Positions 16,515 through 25,889 of a stretch of 64,000 bases of DNA are shown here, piece by piece (the stretch's first letter is position 1; each line of letters begins with the position of its first letter). The translations under genes and the position numbers were made by a program. The stretch spans positions 202,449 through 266,448 of the forward strand of contig CAWHZY010000017.1 of NCBI GenBank assembly GCA_963833955.1, in the 5' to 3' direction. This DNA comes from Roseiarcus sp963833955. GTDB lineage: Bacteria; Pseudomonadota; Alphaproteobacteria; Rhizobiales; Beijerinckiaceae. The notes under the pieces are model-generated. The model did not search any database, had not been told where the DNA came from, and saw only the letters and a list, made by a program, of their open reading frames with translations.

Positions 16515-17757
16515 TAGTCGCGCGCTTCAACTAAGTTGCAACCTTTTATTGATTCACTCGCGCTGGTCACCTTTATGGATGGAGGCGAGGATGGGGTCGC
16601 GAGAGGTTGCAGTAAAGCGATACGTGGTTCGTCTGAGCGCTGAGGAGCGCGAGCGCCTTGAGGGCCTGAGAAGGAAAGGCGAGATCCCGGCGACGCGGCT
16701 GACGAAGGTCCAGATCTTGCTGAAGGCGGACATTTCGGAAGCGGGGGAAGGTTGGAGCGACAGCGAGATCGTCAAGGCGTTGGATACGACCGCCTCGATG
16801 GTTTACCGGACTCGCAGGCAATTGGTCGAGGAAGGTCTGGACGCGGTGCTAAGCCGCAAGGCGCGAGAGACGCCGCCTGTGCCGCGGATCTTCGACGGGG
16901 AGAAGGAGGCGAAGCTGATCGCCTTGGCGTGCTCCGATCCTCCCGAGGGTTTCGCGCGCTGGAGCCTGCGGTTGTTGGAGGAGAAGGTCGTGGAGCTGCA
17001 GATCGTCGATCGCGCCAGCGACAGCACGATTGGCCGTGTTTTAAAAAAACATCCTCAAGCCCCATACGAGGAAGTGTTGGGTGATTCCGCCGCAGGCCAA
17101 CGCCGCCTTCGTCGCGGGAATGGAGGAGGTGCTGGAGGCCTACCGGCGGCCGCACGATCCCAAGCGCCCGCTGGTCTGTCTCGACGAGACGTCGAAGCAG
17201 CTGATTTCCGAGACGCGCGCCCCGATCCCCATGAAGCCGGGGAGCCCCGCCCGTTGTGACTACGAGTATGAACGCAACGGCGTCGCCAACCTCTTCATGA
17301 TGTTCGCCCCTCTTGAAGGATGGCGACACGTCAAGGTGACGGACCGGCACACGGCCATCGATTACGCCCAGGTTTTAAAAGAGATCTCGGACATTCGCTT
17401 CGCCGACGCCGAGCAGATCACGCTCGTGCAGGACAATTTGAACATCCACGACAAGTCCTCGCTCTACAAGGCCTTCCCAGCGCCAGAGGCTCGACGCCTC
17501 GTCCAGCGATTTGAGTGGGTGTACACTCCCAAGCATGGGTCGTGGCTAGACCTGGCGGAGTCGGAACTCGCGGTCCTCTCCACTCAATGTCTGGATCGTC
17601 GCATCCCCGACAAAGCCGCCCTCAAACGCGAAGTCGCCGCCTGGGCCAATCACCGCAACCAGCATCACGCCAAGGCTGACTGGCGCTTCACAACCGAGAC
17701 CGCTCGGATCAAGCTCAAGAGCTTAGATCCTGTCCTTTGAGATGAATCGGCCGACTA
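16515..17757 (+). mobile_element. IS630-family insertion sequence, copy 1
   Basis: A complete 1,243-base element, counted from TA to TA, inside CTAG at both ends as expected for IS630-family TA targeting. The ends TAGTCGCGCGCTTCAACTAA and TAGTCGGCCGATTCATCTCA (right end, inverted) are imperfect terminal repeats. A second complete copy in the same orientation starts at 36406 and a truncated inverted copy ends at 56327. Confidence 0.88.
16591..17740 (+). CDS. IS630 transposase, two frames joined by a frameshift (copy 1)
   Basis: The first frame (from ATG 16591) encodes the helix-turn-helix half, ending V-L-K-K at a TTTTAAAAAAAC tract near 17039-17050. The second frame, shifted by +1, opens at 17045 and continues N-I-L-K-P-H-T-R-K-C-W-V-I-P-P and the DDE half (C-L-D-E-T-S-K, V-Q-D-N-L-N-I-H, W-L-D-L-A-E-S-E). 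Joined, they give a normal transposase of about 380 residues. The same tract is present in all three copies, so the shift was already there when the element spread; slippage on the seven A residues probably makes the full protein. Confidence 0.8.
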
Positions 17758-17906
17758 GCCGGATGCCTGTGATGCCGCAGGGTTCACCTCGACATCCCGT
17801 CCGGCCGCCCATCGCCTAAATCGAGCCACGGATACCGGAAGCGCAGAAGACGTCGAACGCGACCACACGGAGAGGGCTCCTGACAGTCTAAACCAGTAAG
17901 CCGTAC

Positions 17907-18698
17907 TCACCTTTCGACAGCGGCGACTGGTCGACGATCGGGAGTCCGGGGCAGGTCCTTGGCCTCTGCCACCTCCCTTGCGACGTGGGAAAGCAGTCCG
18001 CGCATAAGGTCGAAGGCGCGCTGCTCATTCTTGCTCTCGATCGCAAGAAGCACTCCACCGTGCGCCACCAGATCGCCGACAGCATGACCGAAGATCGCGT
18101 TCGTGATGGGGGCAGTCAGGGAAAGCGCCGTTCGTACGAGCGCGCCAAGCGGCTGGTAGAAGCGATTGTTCGTCGCCGCGATGATGGATTCGTGGAAACG
18201 GCAATCGGCTTCGACCGGGTCGTAGTTACCGGCTGCCGACTCCCGCATGAAGCCGTAAGCCTCGCCGATTCGAGCCAGTTGAGTTGCGTCCGCGCGCCGC
18301 GTTGCGAGGGCAGCCGCTTCCGGCTCGAAGCCTAACCGAAGTTCGAGGAGTTCAATGACAATTCTGCGGTCGGGCGGACTCTCTCGCAGCCATCTCAGCA
18401 CGTCCGAATCAAGAAGGTTCCAGTCGGAGACTGGCCGCACTTCCGTGCCACGCCGCGGGCGAGAGCCGACCAGGCCTTTGGCCGTCAGCATCTTGATGGC
18501 TTCACGGACGACCGTGCGACTGATCTTCAGTTCCGACGACAGCACCCCCTCATTCGGAAGCCCGTCGGCTGCGCTGAAGCGACCCGAAACGATTTGGTGT
18601 CCCAGGCGGTTCAAAAGTTCGACGGTGATGTTTCCAGAGCCAAAGGCGCCGAATTCTTTGTTGGCGTTGGGAATGTCGCTTTTGGCATATGGCCTCAT
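17907..18698 (-). CDS. GntR-family regulator (FCD type) of the idonate module
   Basis: A 263-residue regulator with an N-terminal winged helix-turn-helix (S-R-T-V-V-R-E-A-I-K near residues 60-70) and a long helical FCD domain with conserved metal/ligand-binding histidines. It is the last gene of a minus-strand series idnD, idnO, gntR, with 109 bases before it. I infer that it controls this operon and the divergent transporter, perhaps through the palindrome at 20919-20935. The 149 bases between its stop and IS630 copy 1 hold no gene. Confidence 0.88.
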   Translation of the reverse strand: MRPYAKSDIPNANKEFGAFGSGNITVELLNRLGHQIVSGRFSAADGLPNEGVLSSELKISRTVVREAIKMLTAKGLVGSRPRRGTEVRPVSDWNLLDSDVLRWLRESPPDRRIVIELLELRLGFEPEAAALATRRADATQLARIGEAYGFMRESAAGNYDPVEADCRFHESIIAATNNRFYQPLGALVRTALSLTAPITNAIFGHAVGDLVAHGGVLLAIESKNEQRAFDLMRGLLSHVAREVAEAKDLPRTPDRRPVAAVER

Positions 18699-18807
18699 TC
18701 CGAAGTCATCCTCATTCCCACGAGTCCATCTAGGCGGCGTTTCATCCCGGCTTCAAACTTTATTGGGCTAAGCAGACGCGCTTTGCCGAAACCGACGATC
18801 GTCACGC

Positions 18808-19581
18808 TCAGACAGCGCTCGTTATCCCGCCGTCCACGTAGATGATCTGGCCTGTGACAAAGCTCGCAGCGTCCGACGCGAGAAAGATCGAAGCACCCAC
18901 AAGTTCGTCCGTTTCCCCCCATCTGCCAAGCGGAGTTCGGCTGACCAGCCAGTCCGAGAACGCGCGGTTCTTCGTCAAGGCTTCATTGAGGTCAGTGCGG
19001 AAATAACCGGGTGCGAGCCCGTTAACTCGCAAACTCGACGAACCGAGCTCGGCGGCCATCGCCTTCGTCATCATTTTCATCGCCCCCTTGGATGCCGTGT
19101 AGGGCACGATGGAGGGACGCCCAAGCTCGCTTTGCACGGAGCAAATATTTATTATCGAACCCCGCGCTCGCGCCGTCATGCCTCGCGCGACCGCCTGTGC
19201 GACGAAGAAGGGCGCGTAGACATTTGAGCGCATGATCGCATCAAATCTCTCTGCCGGAAATTCGACGAAAGGCGCGCGATGCTGGATTCCAGCGTTGTTC
19301 ACGAGAACGTCGATTGCGCCATATTGCTCTTCGATTCGGCTTACTTCGCGGATGACGGCTTCCTGATCGGTCACGTCTGCGATCGATGTCGATGCGGCAA
19401 GTCCTTCGTCATTCAAATTCCGCGCAGCCGCTTCCGTCCGCTCGCGGTCGCGACCGTTGAGAACGACGCTTGCGCCAGCAAGGGCAAGTCCGCGCGCCAG
19501 CGAATATCCGATGCCACGGTTGGAGCCCGTGACCAAGGCGACTTTTCCATCCAGCGAAAAAAGGGTGTCAAGGTAACTCAT
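18808..19581 (-). CDS. idnO: Gluconate 5-dehydrogenase/5-ketogluconate reductase-like SDR
   Basis: A 257-residue classical SDR; T-G-S-N-R-G-I-G is the cofactor loop, N-N-A-G-I-Q-H-R the IdnO-like active-site loop, and Y-T-A-S-K-G holds the catalytic Tyr and Lys. The ATG at 19581, after GGAG, is preferred over an upstream ATG at 19617 that would overlap idnD. In E. coli the pair IdnD/IdnO converts L-idonate to 5-keto-D-gluconate and then to D-gluconate. The gene directly follows an idnD-like gene here, which supports this role. Other polyol substrates are possible. Confidence 0.8.
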   Translation of the reverse strand: MSYLDTLFSLDGKVALVTGSNRGIGYSLARGLALAGASVVLNGRDRERTEAAARNLNDEGLAASTSIADVTDQEAVIREVSRIEEQYGAIDVLVNNAGIQHRAPFVEFPAERFDAIMRSNVYAPFFVAQAVARGMTARARGSIINICSVQSELGRPSIVPYTASKGAMKMMTKAMAAELGSSSLRVNGLAPGYFRTDLNEALTKNRAFSDWLVSRTPLGRWGETDELVGASIFLASDAASFVTGQIIYVDGGITSAV

Positions 19582-19613
19582 GGGGCTCCATTCGAGGCCG
19601 CGCGCTGACCCCG

Positions 19614-20645
19614 TCAAAACTGGAGGTGAACCTTGACCGAGCGGCTCTTGTCTGTTGCGAGATCGAAGGCCGGCGTCGGTTCGGAGGCGGGCACGGTGGC
19701 GGTCAAGAGCGCTCGGATCTGCGCGCGGTTGTGGGCGATATAATCGATCGCCAGATGAAATTCCTCATCGAAGCGGAAGCTGCCGATCACATCGATCTCC
19801 TTGGTCACGATCGCCGACATGTTGATCTCCGGCCGCGCGCCCTGACCCACGCATACAATCGCGCCGCGCGGCTTGACGACATCGATCGCCGAGATGGTGG
19901 CTCCTGCGCTGCCGGAAGCCTCGAAGACGACGTCGAAGGTTCCCTTGCCCTCGGCATGTCTTGCGAGGCGATCAGCCTCTGTTGCGACGTTGATCGTTTC
20001 GTCAACCCCGAGGTCGGCTAGGCGGCGCAAGGGCTCGTCGATCACATCGCCAACGGCGACGAAGCCCGCGCCCGCGCTCCGCGCTATAAGGGCCAAAATC
20101 GTGCCGATCGGCCCGGCGCCGAGCACCAGCACCCTCTTACTGAGTAGCGACCCGGGCCGCGACGCTGCATGCAGGCACACAGCGACTGGCTCCGTGAAGG
20201 CGGCCTCGCCGAGAGTCATCGTGTCCGGAATTGGAATGGCTTGTTCCGCCTTGCAAACGAGCGCCTCACGAAAGCCGCCATCGACATGGGGCGTCCGCAT
20301 CGCGCTGCCGTAGAAGCGCATGTCCAAACATTGGTTGCGCAAGCCCTTCCGGCAAAAGGCGCAGACACCGCACGACAGGCTCGGATTGACGGTTACGCGC
20401 TGGCCGATTCGGAGCGAGGTCACGTCCTCGCCCGTCTCGGCGACAACGCCGGCGATCTCATGCCCAAGGATCATGGGATGACGAATCTTCACAGCGCCGA
20501 ACCCGCCGTGGTGGTAATAGTGAAGGTCCGATCCGCAGATGCCCCCGACCTCGATCTTCACCCGCACGTCGTCTCGACCGAGAGGCTGGTCCGCCACCTG
20601 CTCATAACGCAGATCGTTGGGGGCGTGGATGACTATGGCTTTCAT
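19614..20645 (-). CDS. idnD: L-idonate 5-dehydrogenase-like zinc alcohol dehydrogenase
   Basis: A 343-residue medium-chain zinc dehydrogenase. The catalytic-zinc region G-G-I-C-G-S-D-L-H-Y-Y is near residues 33-43, G-H-E at 61-63, and a cysteine-rich structural-zinc loop (C-G-V-C-A-F-C, then N-Q-C) near 95-108. The cofactor fold starts at V-L-G-A-G-P-I-G. The H-Y-Y-x-H-G-G-F-G and S-A-M-R-T-P-H-V-D-G-G-F stretches resemble IdnD. It is first of an operon with idnO and a GntR gene, and divergent from a ribose-type importer that may bring in the sugar acid or polyol. Confidence 0.83.
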   Translation of the reverse strand: MKAIVIHAPNDLRYEQVADQPLGRDDVRVKIEVGGICGSDLHYYHHGGFGAVKIRHPMILGHEIAGVVAETGEDVTSLRIGQRVTVNPSLSCGVCAFCRKGLRNQCLDMRFYGSAMRTPHVDGGFREALVCKAEQAIPIPDTMTLGEAAFTEPVAVCLHAASRPGSLLSKRVLVLGAGPIGTILALIARSAGAGFVAVGDVIDEPLRRLADLGVDETINVATEADRLARHAEGKGTFDVVFEASGSAGATISAIDVVKPRGAIVCVGQGARPEINMSAIVTKEIDVIGSFRFDEEFHLAIDYIAHNRAQIRALLTATVPASEPTPAFDLATDKSRSVKVHLQF

Positions 20646-21068
20646 TGGTCGTAATCCGCAGAGGGAATTTGGGCCCGCACGTGGACGGCGTTCGCCGCAG
20701 GTTCGCTTTTCGCGTCCGCGATCACGGAGCTGACCGTCGGTCGAGCTAGCCGAAACTGCGGCGACAAGCCCTGCCCGGAAGGCGGCCGTGATCGAGCAGC
20801 GCTTACCACCTGGCGCCCCGTCGACAAATCAACCGGCAACAGCCGAAGCCTCCCTGGGCAGGGGCACCGCGACATGCCCCATAAAGCCTCGAACGGCGGA
20901 GCTCATCTTGACTGAAGTGATTTATATGATAAATCGCAATATTGCAACGCCGCACGGCTGGCGAATGGGAGAAGCTCGAAGCTGCGATGAACGGAAGGGC
21001 TTCCAGGCATGGCAATCGCAGCCGTCAGCCAGAAGCATTATTTATAACAACGAAACGGAGGATCTGCC
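20646..21068. other. Divergent control region of the idonate module
   Basis: About 420 bases between idnD and the transporter genes, with no gene. It contains the 17-base palindrome at 20919-20935 and, before 21069, a clear AACGGAGGA ribosome binding site. Confidence 0.6.
20919..20935. promoter_or_regulatory. Palindromic operator candidate
   Basis: GATTTATATGATAAATC has two perfect 7-base arms around ATG. It lies 134 bases upstream of the binding-protein gene and stands out from the GC-rich surroundings. It may be the target of the GntR regulator encoded at 17907-18698. Confidence 0.55.
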
Positions 21069-22010
21069 TTGAAACATCTCATCGCTATGACCTTGGGGCT
21101 AGCGCTTCTTTCCACCGCAGCGCTCGCTGAGACGCCCCGTACGATCGCCTTCAGCGTGAAGACGGTGACCAACGACGACTTCCAGAAAGCCATCGCCACC
21201 TCCATCCAGGATGCGGTCGAGAAGTCCGGTAACAAGTTTCTGCTGGTCACCGCTGGCGAGGAGACCGGCGTCTCCATCCAGGTGAACCAGGTGGAGGACC
21301 TCATCGCCAAGAAGGTCGACGCCATCATTCTCAGCCCCATGGACGGCAAGGCGGTGGTGCCTGTCCTGAAGAAGGCTCAGGCGGCCAAGATCCCGGTCAT
21401 CGTGGTGGACTCCTCGGTCGAGAAGGGCAACGAGGGCCTGTACATCTCCTACGTCGGCACCGACAACTTCAATGCCGGCAAGACGGCCGGCGAGCGTATG
21501 GTCAAGGAGTTGGGCGGCAAGGGCAACGTTCTGATCGTGCGTGGCGCCAATGGCAGTCTGGCGGGCGATCTGCGGGTCGATGGTTTCAAGGCCGGCATCC
21601 AGGGCAGCGGCCTTGTTGTCGTGGGCGAGCAACCCGGCAATTGGACCAATTCGGTGGCCATGCAGGTGACCGAGAACATGCTCCAGGCCAATAAGAACGT
21701 GGACGGTCTGTTCAGCGCTTCCGACGTGATGCTGGACGGCGTCCTCCAGGCCGCTGGCGACGCCAACCGCACCGGCATCAAGATCCTGTCGGTCGACGGA
21801 TCCAAGAAGGCGGTGGATCTCGTGGAACAAGGCGCCATCGTGGGAACCATGGCTCAGTTTCCCGGCAAGATGGGTCCAATCGCGGTTGAAAACCTGCTCG
21901 CCGTGCTCGAAGGAAAGAAGGCCGCCGACAGCATCCCCAAGGTGATCGACTCCGGCACTATGGTCTACGACAAGAGCAACCTGGCTGAAGCTCGCAAGTG
22001 GGCGTTCTGA
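21069..22010 (+). CDS. Ribose-type ABC transporter substrate-binding protein
   Basis: A 313-residue periplasmic binding protein of the RbsB class. Residues 1-20 form a signal peptide ending A-L-A. Typical fold segments are I-I-L-S-P-M-D, V-V-D-S-S-V and the interdomain hinge regions. It heads an operon of two permeases and an ATPase, and is divergent from idnD-idnO, so its ligand is probably a sugar acid, polyol or sugar. The last 13 bases of its coding sequence are tandemly repeated immediately after, overlapping the start region of the next gene. Confidence 0.9.
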   Translation: MKHLIAMTLGLALLSTAALAETPRTIAFSVKTVTNDDFQKAIATSIQDAVEKSGNKFLLVTAGEETGVSIQVNQVEDLIAKKVDAIILSPMDGKAVVPVLKKAQAAKIPVIVVDSSVEKGNEGLYISYVGTDNFNAGKTAGERMVKELGGKGNVLIVRGANGSLAGDLRVDGFKAGIQGSGLVVVGEQPGNWTNSVAMQVTENMLQANKNVDGLFSASDVMLDGVLQAAGDANRTGIKILSVDGSKKAVDLVEQGAIVGTMAQFPGKMGPIAVENLLAVLEGKKAADSIPKVIDSGTMVYDKSNLAEARKWAF

Positions 22011-22023
22011 GTGGGCGTTCTGA
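21998..22023 (+). repeat. 13-base tandem duplication at a gene junction
   Basis: GTGGGCGTTCTGA occurs twice in a row. The first copy ends with the stop of the binding-protein gene; both copies offer a GTG. The duplication blurs the start of the following permease. Confidence 0.7.
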
Positions 22024-22984
22024 GCTGGTGAACCTCCATCCCGCGGCGCGGCGAGGACTGTTCCTCCTCATCCCCGTCGCGGCCTTCCTCGCGCTCGGTT
22101 CGCAGGTCCCGCACTTCCTGGACCTGTCGAACCTGCTCAACGTCGTCAGGCAATCGTCCATCACCGGCATCTGCGCGGTGGGGATGACGTTCGTCATCGT
22201 CATCAAGGGGATCGACCTGTCCCTGGCCGGTCTGCTGGCGTTCTGCCCAATGATCAGCGGCATCCTTATGCTCGCCGGGTTCGACCTGCCCGCGAGCATG
22301 GCGGTTGGCATGCTCGCCGGAATCCTTCTCGGCCTGTTCAACGGCCTCATGGTGTCGAAGCTCGCTGTGCCGGCCTTCATCACCACGCTGGTGGTGGGCC
22401 AGATCAGCCAGGGCCTGGCCCTGACCATGAACGGCGGCAGCTCGATCGGCGGCTTCCCCGAGCGCTTCGTATTCATCGGCAACGGCGCGCTTGGCGGCGT
22501 CCCCCTGTCCGACCTGCTGCTGCTGGCTTTCCTCGCGCTCGGCTTTTTCATTCAGCGCTTCACGGCGCTCGGCAACCACATCTACGCGCTCGGCGGCAAC
22601 GAAGCCGTACTGCGCCAGGAGGGCCTCAGCGCCGCCCGGCTGCAGTTCTTCGTGTTCGGTTTCTCTGGCTTCTGCGCCGCCGTGTCGGGCCTGTTGCTGT
22701 CTGCCCAATTGGACACCGTCCACCCCACACAGGGTGACGCATACCAACTGGACGCCATCGCCGCCTGCATCATCGGCGGCGTGGATCTCGCTGGCGGGCG
22801 CGGCTCCGTGCCCATGGCCGTTGTCGGCGCACTGGTCATCGGGTGCCTGCGCAACGTGCTCAACCTGCTCGGGATTCATCCCTTCATGCAGAACGTCTTC
22901 ATCGGCTCCATCATCATCGTCATTGTCTATCTGAGCGGAACGATTCACCGACACAGCGAACTCGCCACCCGGGGAACCTTATGA
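21998..22984 (+). CDS. Ribose-type ABC transporter permease 1
   Basis: A permease of about 318-328 residues in the BPD_transp_2 family, with about eight to ten hydrophobic helices, the G-I-D-L-S-L-A motif and the conserved A-G-G-R-G-S-V loop near the end. The start is uncertain: GTG at 21998 overlaps the preceding gene, while GTG at 22028 gives V-N-L-H-P-A-A-R-R, a natural N-terminus, but lacks a strong ribosome binding site. Its stop overlaps the ATG of the next permease (ATGA). Confidence 0.88.
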   Translation: MGVLSGRSELVNLHPAARRGLFLLIPVAAFLALGSQVPHFLDLSNLLNVVRQSSITGICAVGMTFVIVIKGIDLSLAGLLAFCPMISGILMLAGFDLPASMAVGMLAGILLGLFNGLMVSKLAVPAFITTLVVGQISQGLALTMNGGSSIGGFPERFVFIGNGALGGVPLSDLLLLAFLALGFFIQRFTALGNHIYALGGNEAVLRQEGLSAARLQFFVFGFSGFCAAVSGLLLSAQLDTVHPTQGDAYQLDAIAACIIGGVDLAGGRGSVPMAVVGALVIGCLRNVLNLLGIHPFMQNVFIGSIIIVIVYLSGTIHRHSELATRGTL

Positions 22985-24028
22985 GCGCTCGGGACGACAT
23001 CACGGCCGAACAATGGCCCCGGCGAACGCGAGGAGCCGCCAGCCGAAGCCTCGACCGCCGCGCTGAAGAGGCCGGCCCGGATCACCTACGGAGGCTTCCT
23101 CGACCTGGTTGGTCGCAACGTCGCTCCGACCATCTTCCTGGCGCTGGTGATCCTCGCCAGCCTGTTCGTGAAGAATTTCGCCGACGTGGACAATGCGGCG
23201 GTGATCCTGAAGCAGTCCGCCATTCCCGCAATCGCCGTGATCGGCATGACCATGGTGCTGATGACCGGCGGCATCGACCTGTCCCTTGGCTACGTCGTGG
23301 GGCTCGCCTCCATCGCCTCCGGAATTCTGGCGAACACATGGGCCTGGCCGGCGCCTGCGGTGCTGGCGGCGGTCCTCGTGCTGGGCTTGGGCCTGGGGCT
23401 CTGCAACGGGTTGATTACGCAGTTCATGCGGGTCCCGGCTTTCATCGCCACGCTCGGAACCGGCTACGTGTTTTATGGGATCGCCCAGATCGTCAGCCAG
23501 GGCTCGAACATCAACCGACTGCCCAAGGACTTCCTGGCGATTGGGCGCACGCCAATGTTGGGGCTGCCCTCGGCTGTGTTCCTCGCCTTGGGCGTGGCGG
23601 TCGTGTTCCACGTGCTGATCAGCCGAACCATCTTTGGCCGGCAACTCGAGGCGTTCGGCCTCGGCGCCAAGGCGGCCGCGCTGAGCGGCGTGCCCAACGC
23701 CCGGATCAACGTCACCGTCTACGCCCTCTGCGCCGCTCTGGCGGCGCTTTCCGGCCTGCTGTTCACCATCCGGGTGAACGCCGCTCAGCCCAACATGGGC
23801 GGCGGGGCATTCACCTTCGAAGTGGTGACCGGGGCCATCGTCGGCGGCGCCAGCCTGTTCGGCGGCGTGGGGTCGGTGGTGAACAGCATCCTCGGCGTGC
23901 TGTCCATCAAGATCATCGAGAACTGCATCAACCTGATGGGGGTCAACTACAACCTGTATCTCGCTGTCCAGGGCGTGATCATCCTGGTGGCCATCGTCTT
24001 CGGCAACCTGTCCAACCGCCGGACGTGA
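22981..24028 (+). CDS. Ribose-type ABC transporter permease 2, N-terminal frameshift
   Basis: The ATG at 22981 overlaps the previous stop (ATGA), an ideal coupled start, and encodes M-S-A-R-D-D-I-T-A-E-Q-W. Between about 23017 and 23040 the frame must move +1 to reach E-E-P-P-A-E-A-S, R-I-T-Y-G-G-F-L-D-L-V-G-R-N-V-A-P-T and the membrane domain, which then runs open to 24028 (G-G-I-D-L-S-L-G and the G-G-A-S-L-F-G-G loop). A CCCC run in this interval could hold one base too many. Starting at GTG 23147 would remove the first helix. It is either an assembly error or a recent inactivation. Confidence 0.75.
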
Positions 24029-24039
24029 GGGAGGCGATC

Positions 24040-25549
24040 GTGGAACCGCTAGCCTCCATGCGTGGCGTCACCAAATTCATATACGGCAGCGATGGCCGGC
24101 CGCTCCGCAACACCGAAGTGAAGATCCTGGACGGGGTGGACTTCGAGGTTTTTCCCGGCGAGGTGCACGTGCTGGTTGGCGAGAATGGCGCCGGCAAGAG
24201 CACCTTGATGAGGATCCTCGGCGGAATCATCCCGCCGGACCGGGGCGAATTGAGAATCGCCGGCGAGACCGTCACCCTGGCCAATGCTCAGGACGCGCGA
24301 AAGAATGGCGTCGCGTTCATCCACCAGGAGCTCAACCTTTGCGCCAATCTGGACGTGGCGCACAACATCTTTTTGGGCCGCGAGCCGCGTCGGCGCGGGC
24401 TCAAGGATGCAGGCGAAATGGTCCGGCGCAGCGCCGAACTGCTCAAGGCCCTGGGGGCGGATCTGGATCCGCGCTTGCCCGTGTCCAGGCTTTCCACCGC
24501 CCAACAGCAACTGGTGGAGATCGCCAAGGCGATGTCCTTCAAGTCGCGGGTCGTCATCATGGACGAACCCACAGCCAGCCTCACCAAACGGGAGATCGAC
24601 ATGCTGTTCGATCTGATCCGGCGGATGCGGGCGGACGGCATGGGCATTGTCTACATATCCCACCGCTTCGAGGAGATCCTCGCCATCGGCGATCGCTTCA
24701 CTGTGCTTCGCGACGGTCGCCGGGTCGGCTCCCTGCCGATCCAGGAATTCAAACGGGATTCGGTGATCTGGATGATGGCCGGGCGATCCGTCGACGAGAT
24801 GTATCCGCGCGCCCACACGGTGCACCCGGAGCCGGTGCTGGAGGTGCGCGGCCTTCGCCTCTCCCCCCACACGCCGCCCATCGATCTCACTGTGCGACGG
24901 GGCGAGGTGGTGGGCCTCGGCGGTCTCGTGGGGAGCGGGCGCACTGAACTGGCCAAGTCCGTGTTCGGGGTGCGCCGCTTCCACGGCGGCGAGGTGCGCT
25001 ACCTCGGCGCGAAGATCGACGGCTGGGGGCCGGCGCGGCTGATCCGGGCAGGCATGGCCTACCTTTCCGAGGACCGAAAGACCGAAGGGCTCATCCCGCC
25101 GCATGTCGATCCGCGAGAACATCACTCTCGCCTCTCTGCGTTCCGTTTCCACTCTCGGCTTCCTGTCCAAGCCCAGAGAGGAGCGCCAAGCTGCCGACCT
25201 GATCCAGCAACTCAACATCGTTGCGCGCTCCAGCGAGCAGCTGGTGGCCACCTTGAGCGGCGGCAATCAGCAGAAGTGTGTGCTCGGCAAGTGGCTAAGC
25301 ACCGCGCCGCGATTGCTCATGCTGGACGAGCCCACCCGGGGCATCGACGTGGGCGCCAAGGCCCAAATCCACAATCTGATCGATCGGATCGCGGACAGCG
25401 GGGTCGCCATCCTCATGATCAGTAGCGAGCTGCCGGAACTCATCGGCCTCAGCGACCGCGTCTATGTCATGCGCGAGGGCGGGGTGGTTTCTGAGCTGGA
25501 GGCCGGACCGGACCTGACCCAAGAGCGGGTGGTGGCCTATATGGTCTAG
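24040..25549 (+). CDS. Ribose-type ABC transporter ATPase (RbsA-like), internal frameshift
   Basis: A tandem ABC ATPase of about 500 residues. The start is GTG after GAGGGAGG. The first domain has Walker A G-E-N-G-A-G-K-S-T, signature L-S-T-A-Q-Q-Q and Walker B V-I-M-D-E-P. The second has a degenerate P-loop (G-L-V-G-S-G-R-T), then after L-S-E-D-R-K-T-E-G-L-I-P the frame breaks near 25100 and resumes +1 at M-S-I-R-E-N-I-T-L-A-S-L, with L-S-G-G-N-Q-Q and L-M-L-D-E-P following. One surplus base explains the break. It would energise the importer with the two permeases upstream. With two of four genes frameshifted, the transporter may be inactive, or the bases may be miscalled. Confidence 0.78.
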
Positions 25550-25889
25550 TCGATGGCTTCGCGCGTCTCCCCAATCATTGCTCAGCGCGCGCCGCTCGCA
25601 CCGAACGATGAGCCGGAAGCGAGCGTGGGTGCGGTGCTGATCGCCATGTCGATTGGCCGGACTATCCGGCCTGGCAACAAATATGCCTACCGGGTGGAGG
25701 AGCGAAAAAAATCCGCCCGCTGACCGAAGGGGAGGACGTTGGCTGGTTCTACCTCACTTTTGCAGTTTGCTTGCCGCTGTGGCGGACAAGCGGGCCGGGT
25801 TGCGTCTATGCGCGAGGAACGCGTTGCGTTCGGACCTGGCGTGGCTCTTGATCAGTGCCCACGCCAAGTCGGCGCTATTCGTGATTAGT
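25550..25889. other. Gap between the transporter operon and the next regulator
   Basis: About 340 bases. A 56-codon frame begins four bases after the ATPase stop (ATG 25553, stop 25723) and encodes an unremarkable peptide with no recognised family; I do not call it a gene. Nothing else is visible. Confidence 0.4.

Noticed and set aside
24049..25266. Minus-strand open frame of 405 codons
   Set aside because: It is the antisense of the RbsA-like ATPase gene; high GC keeps the opposite frame open.
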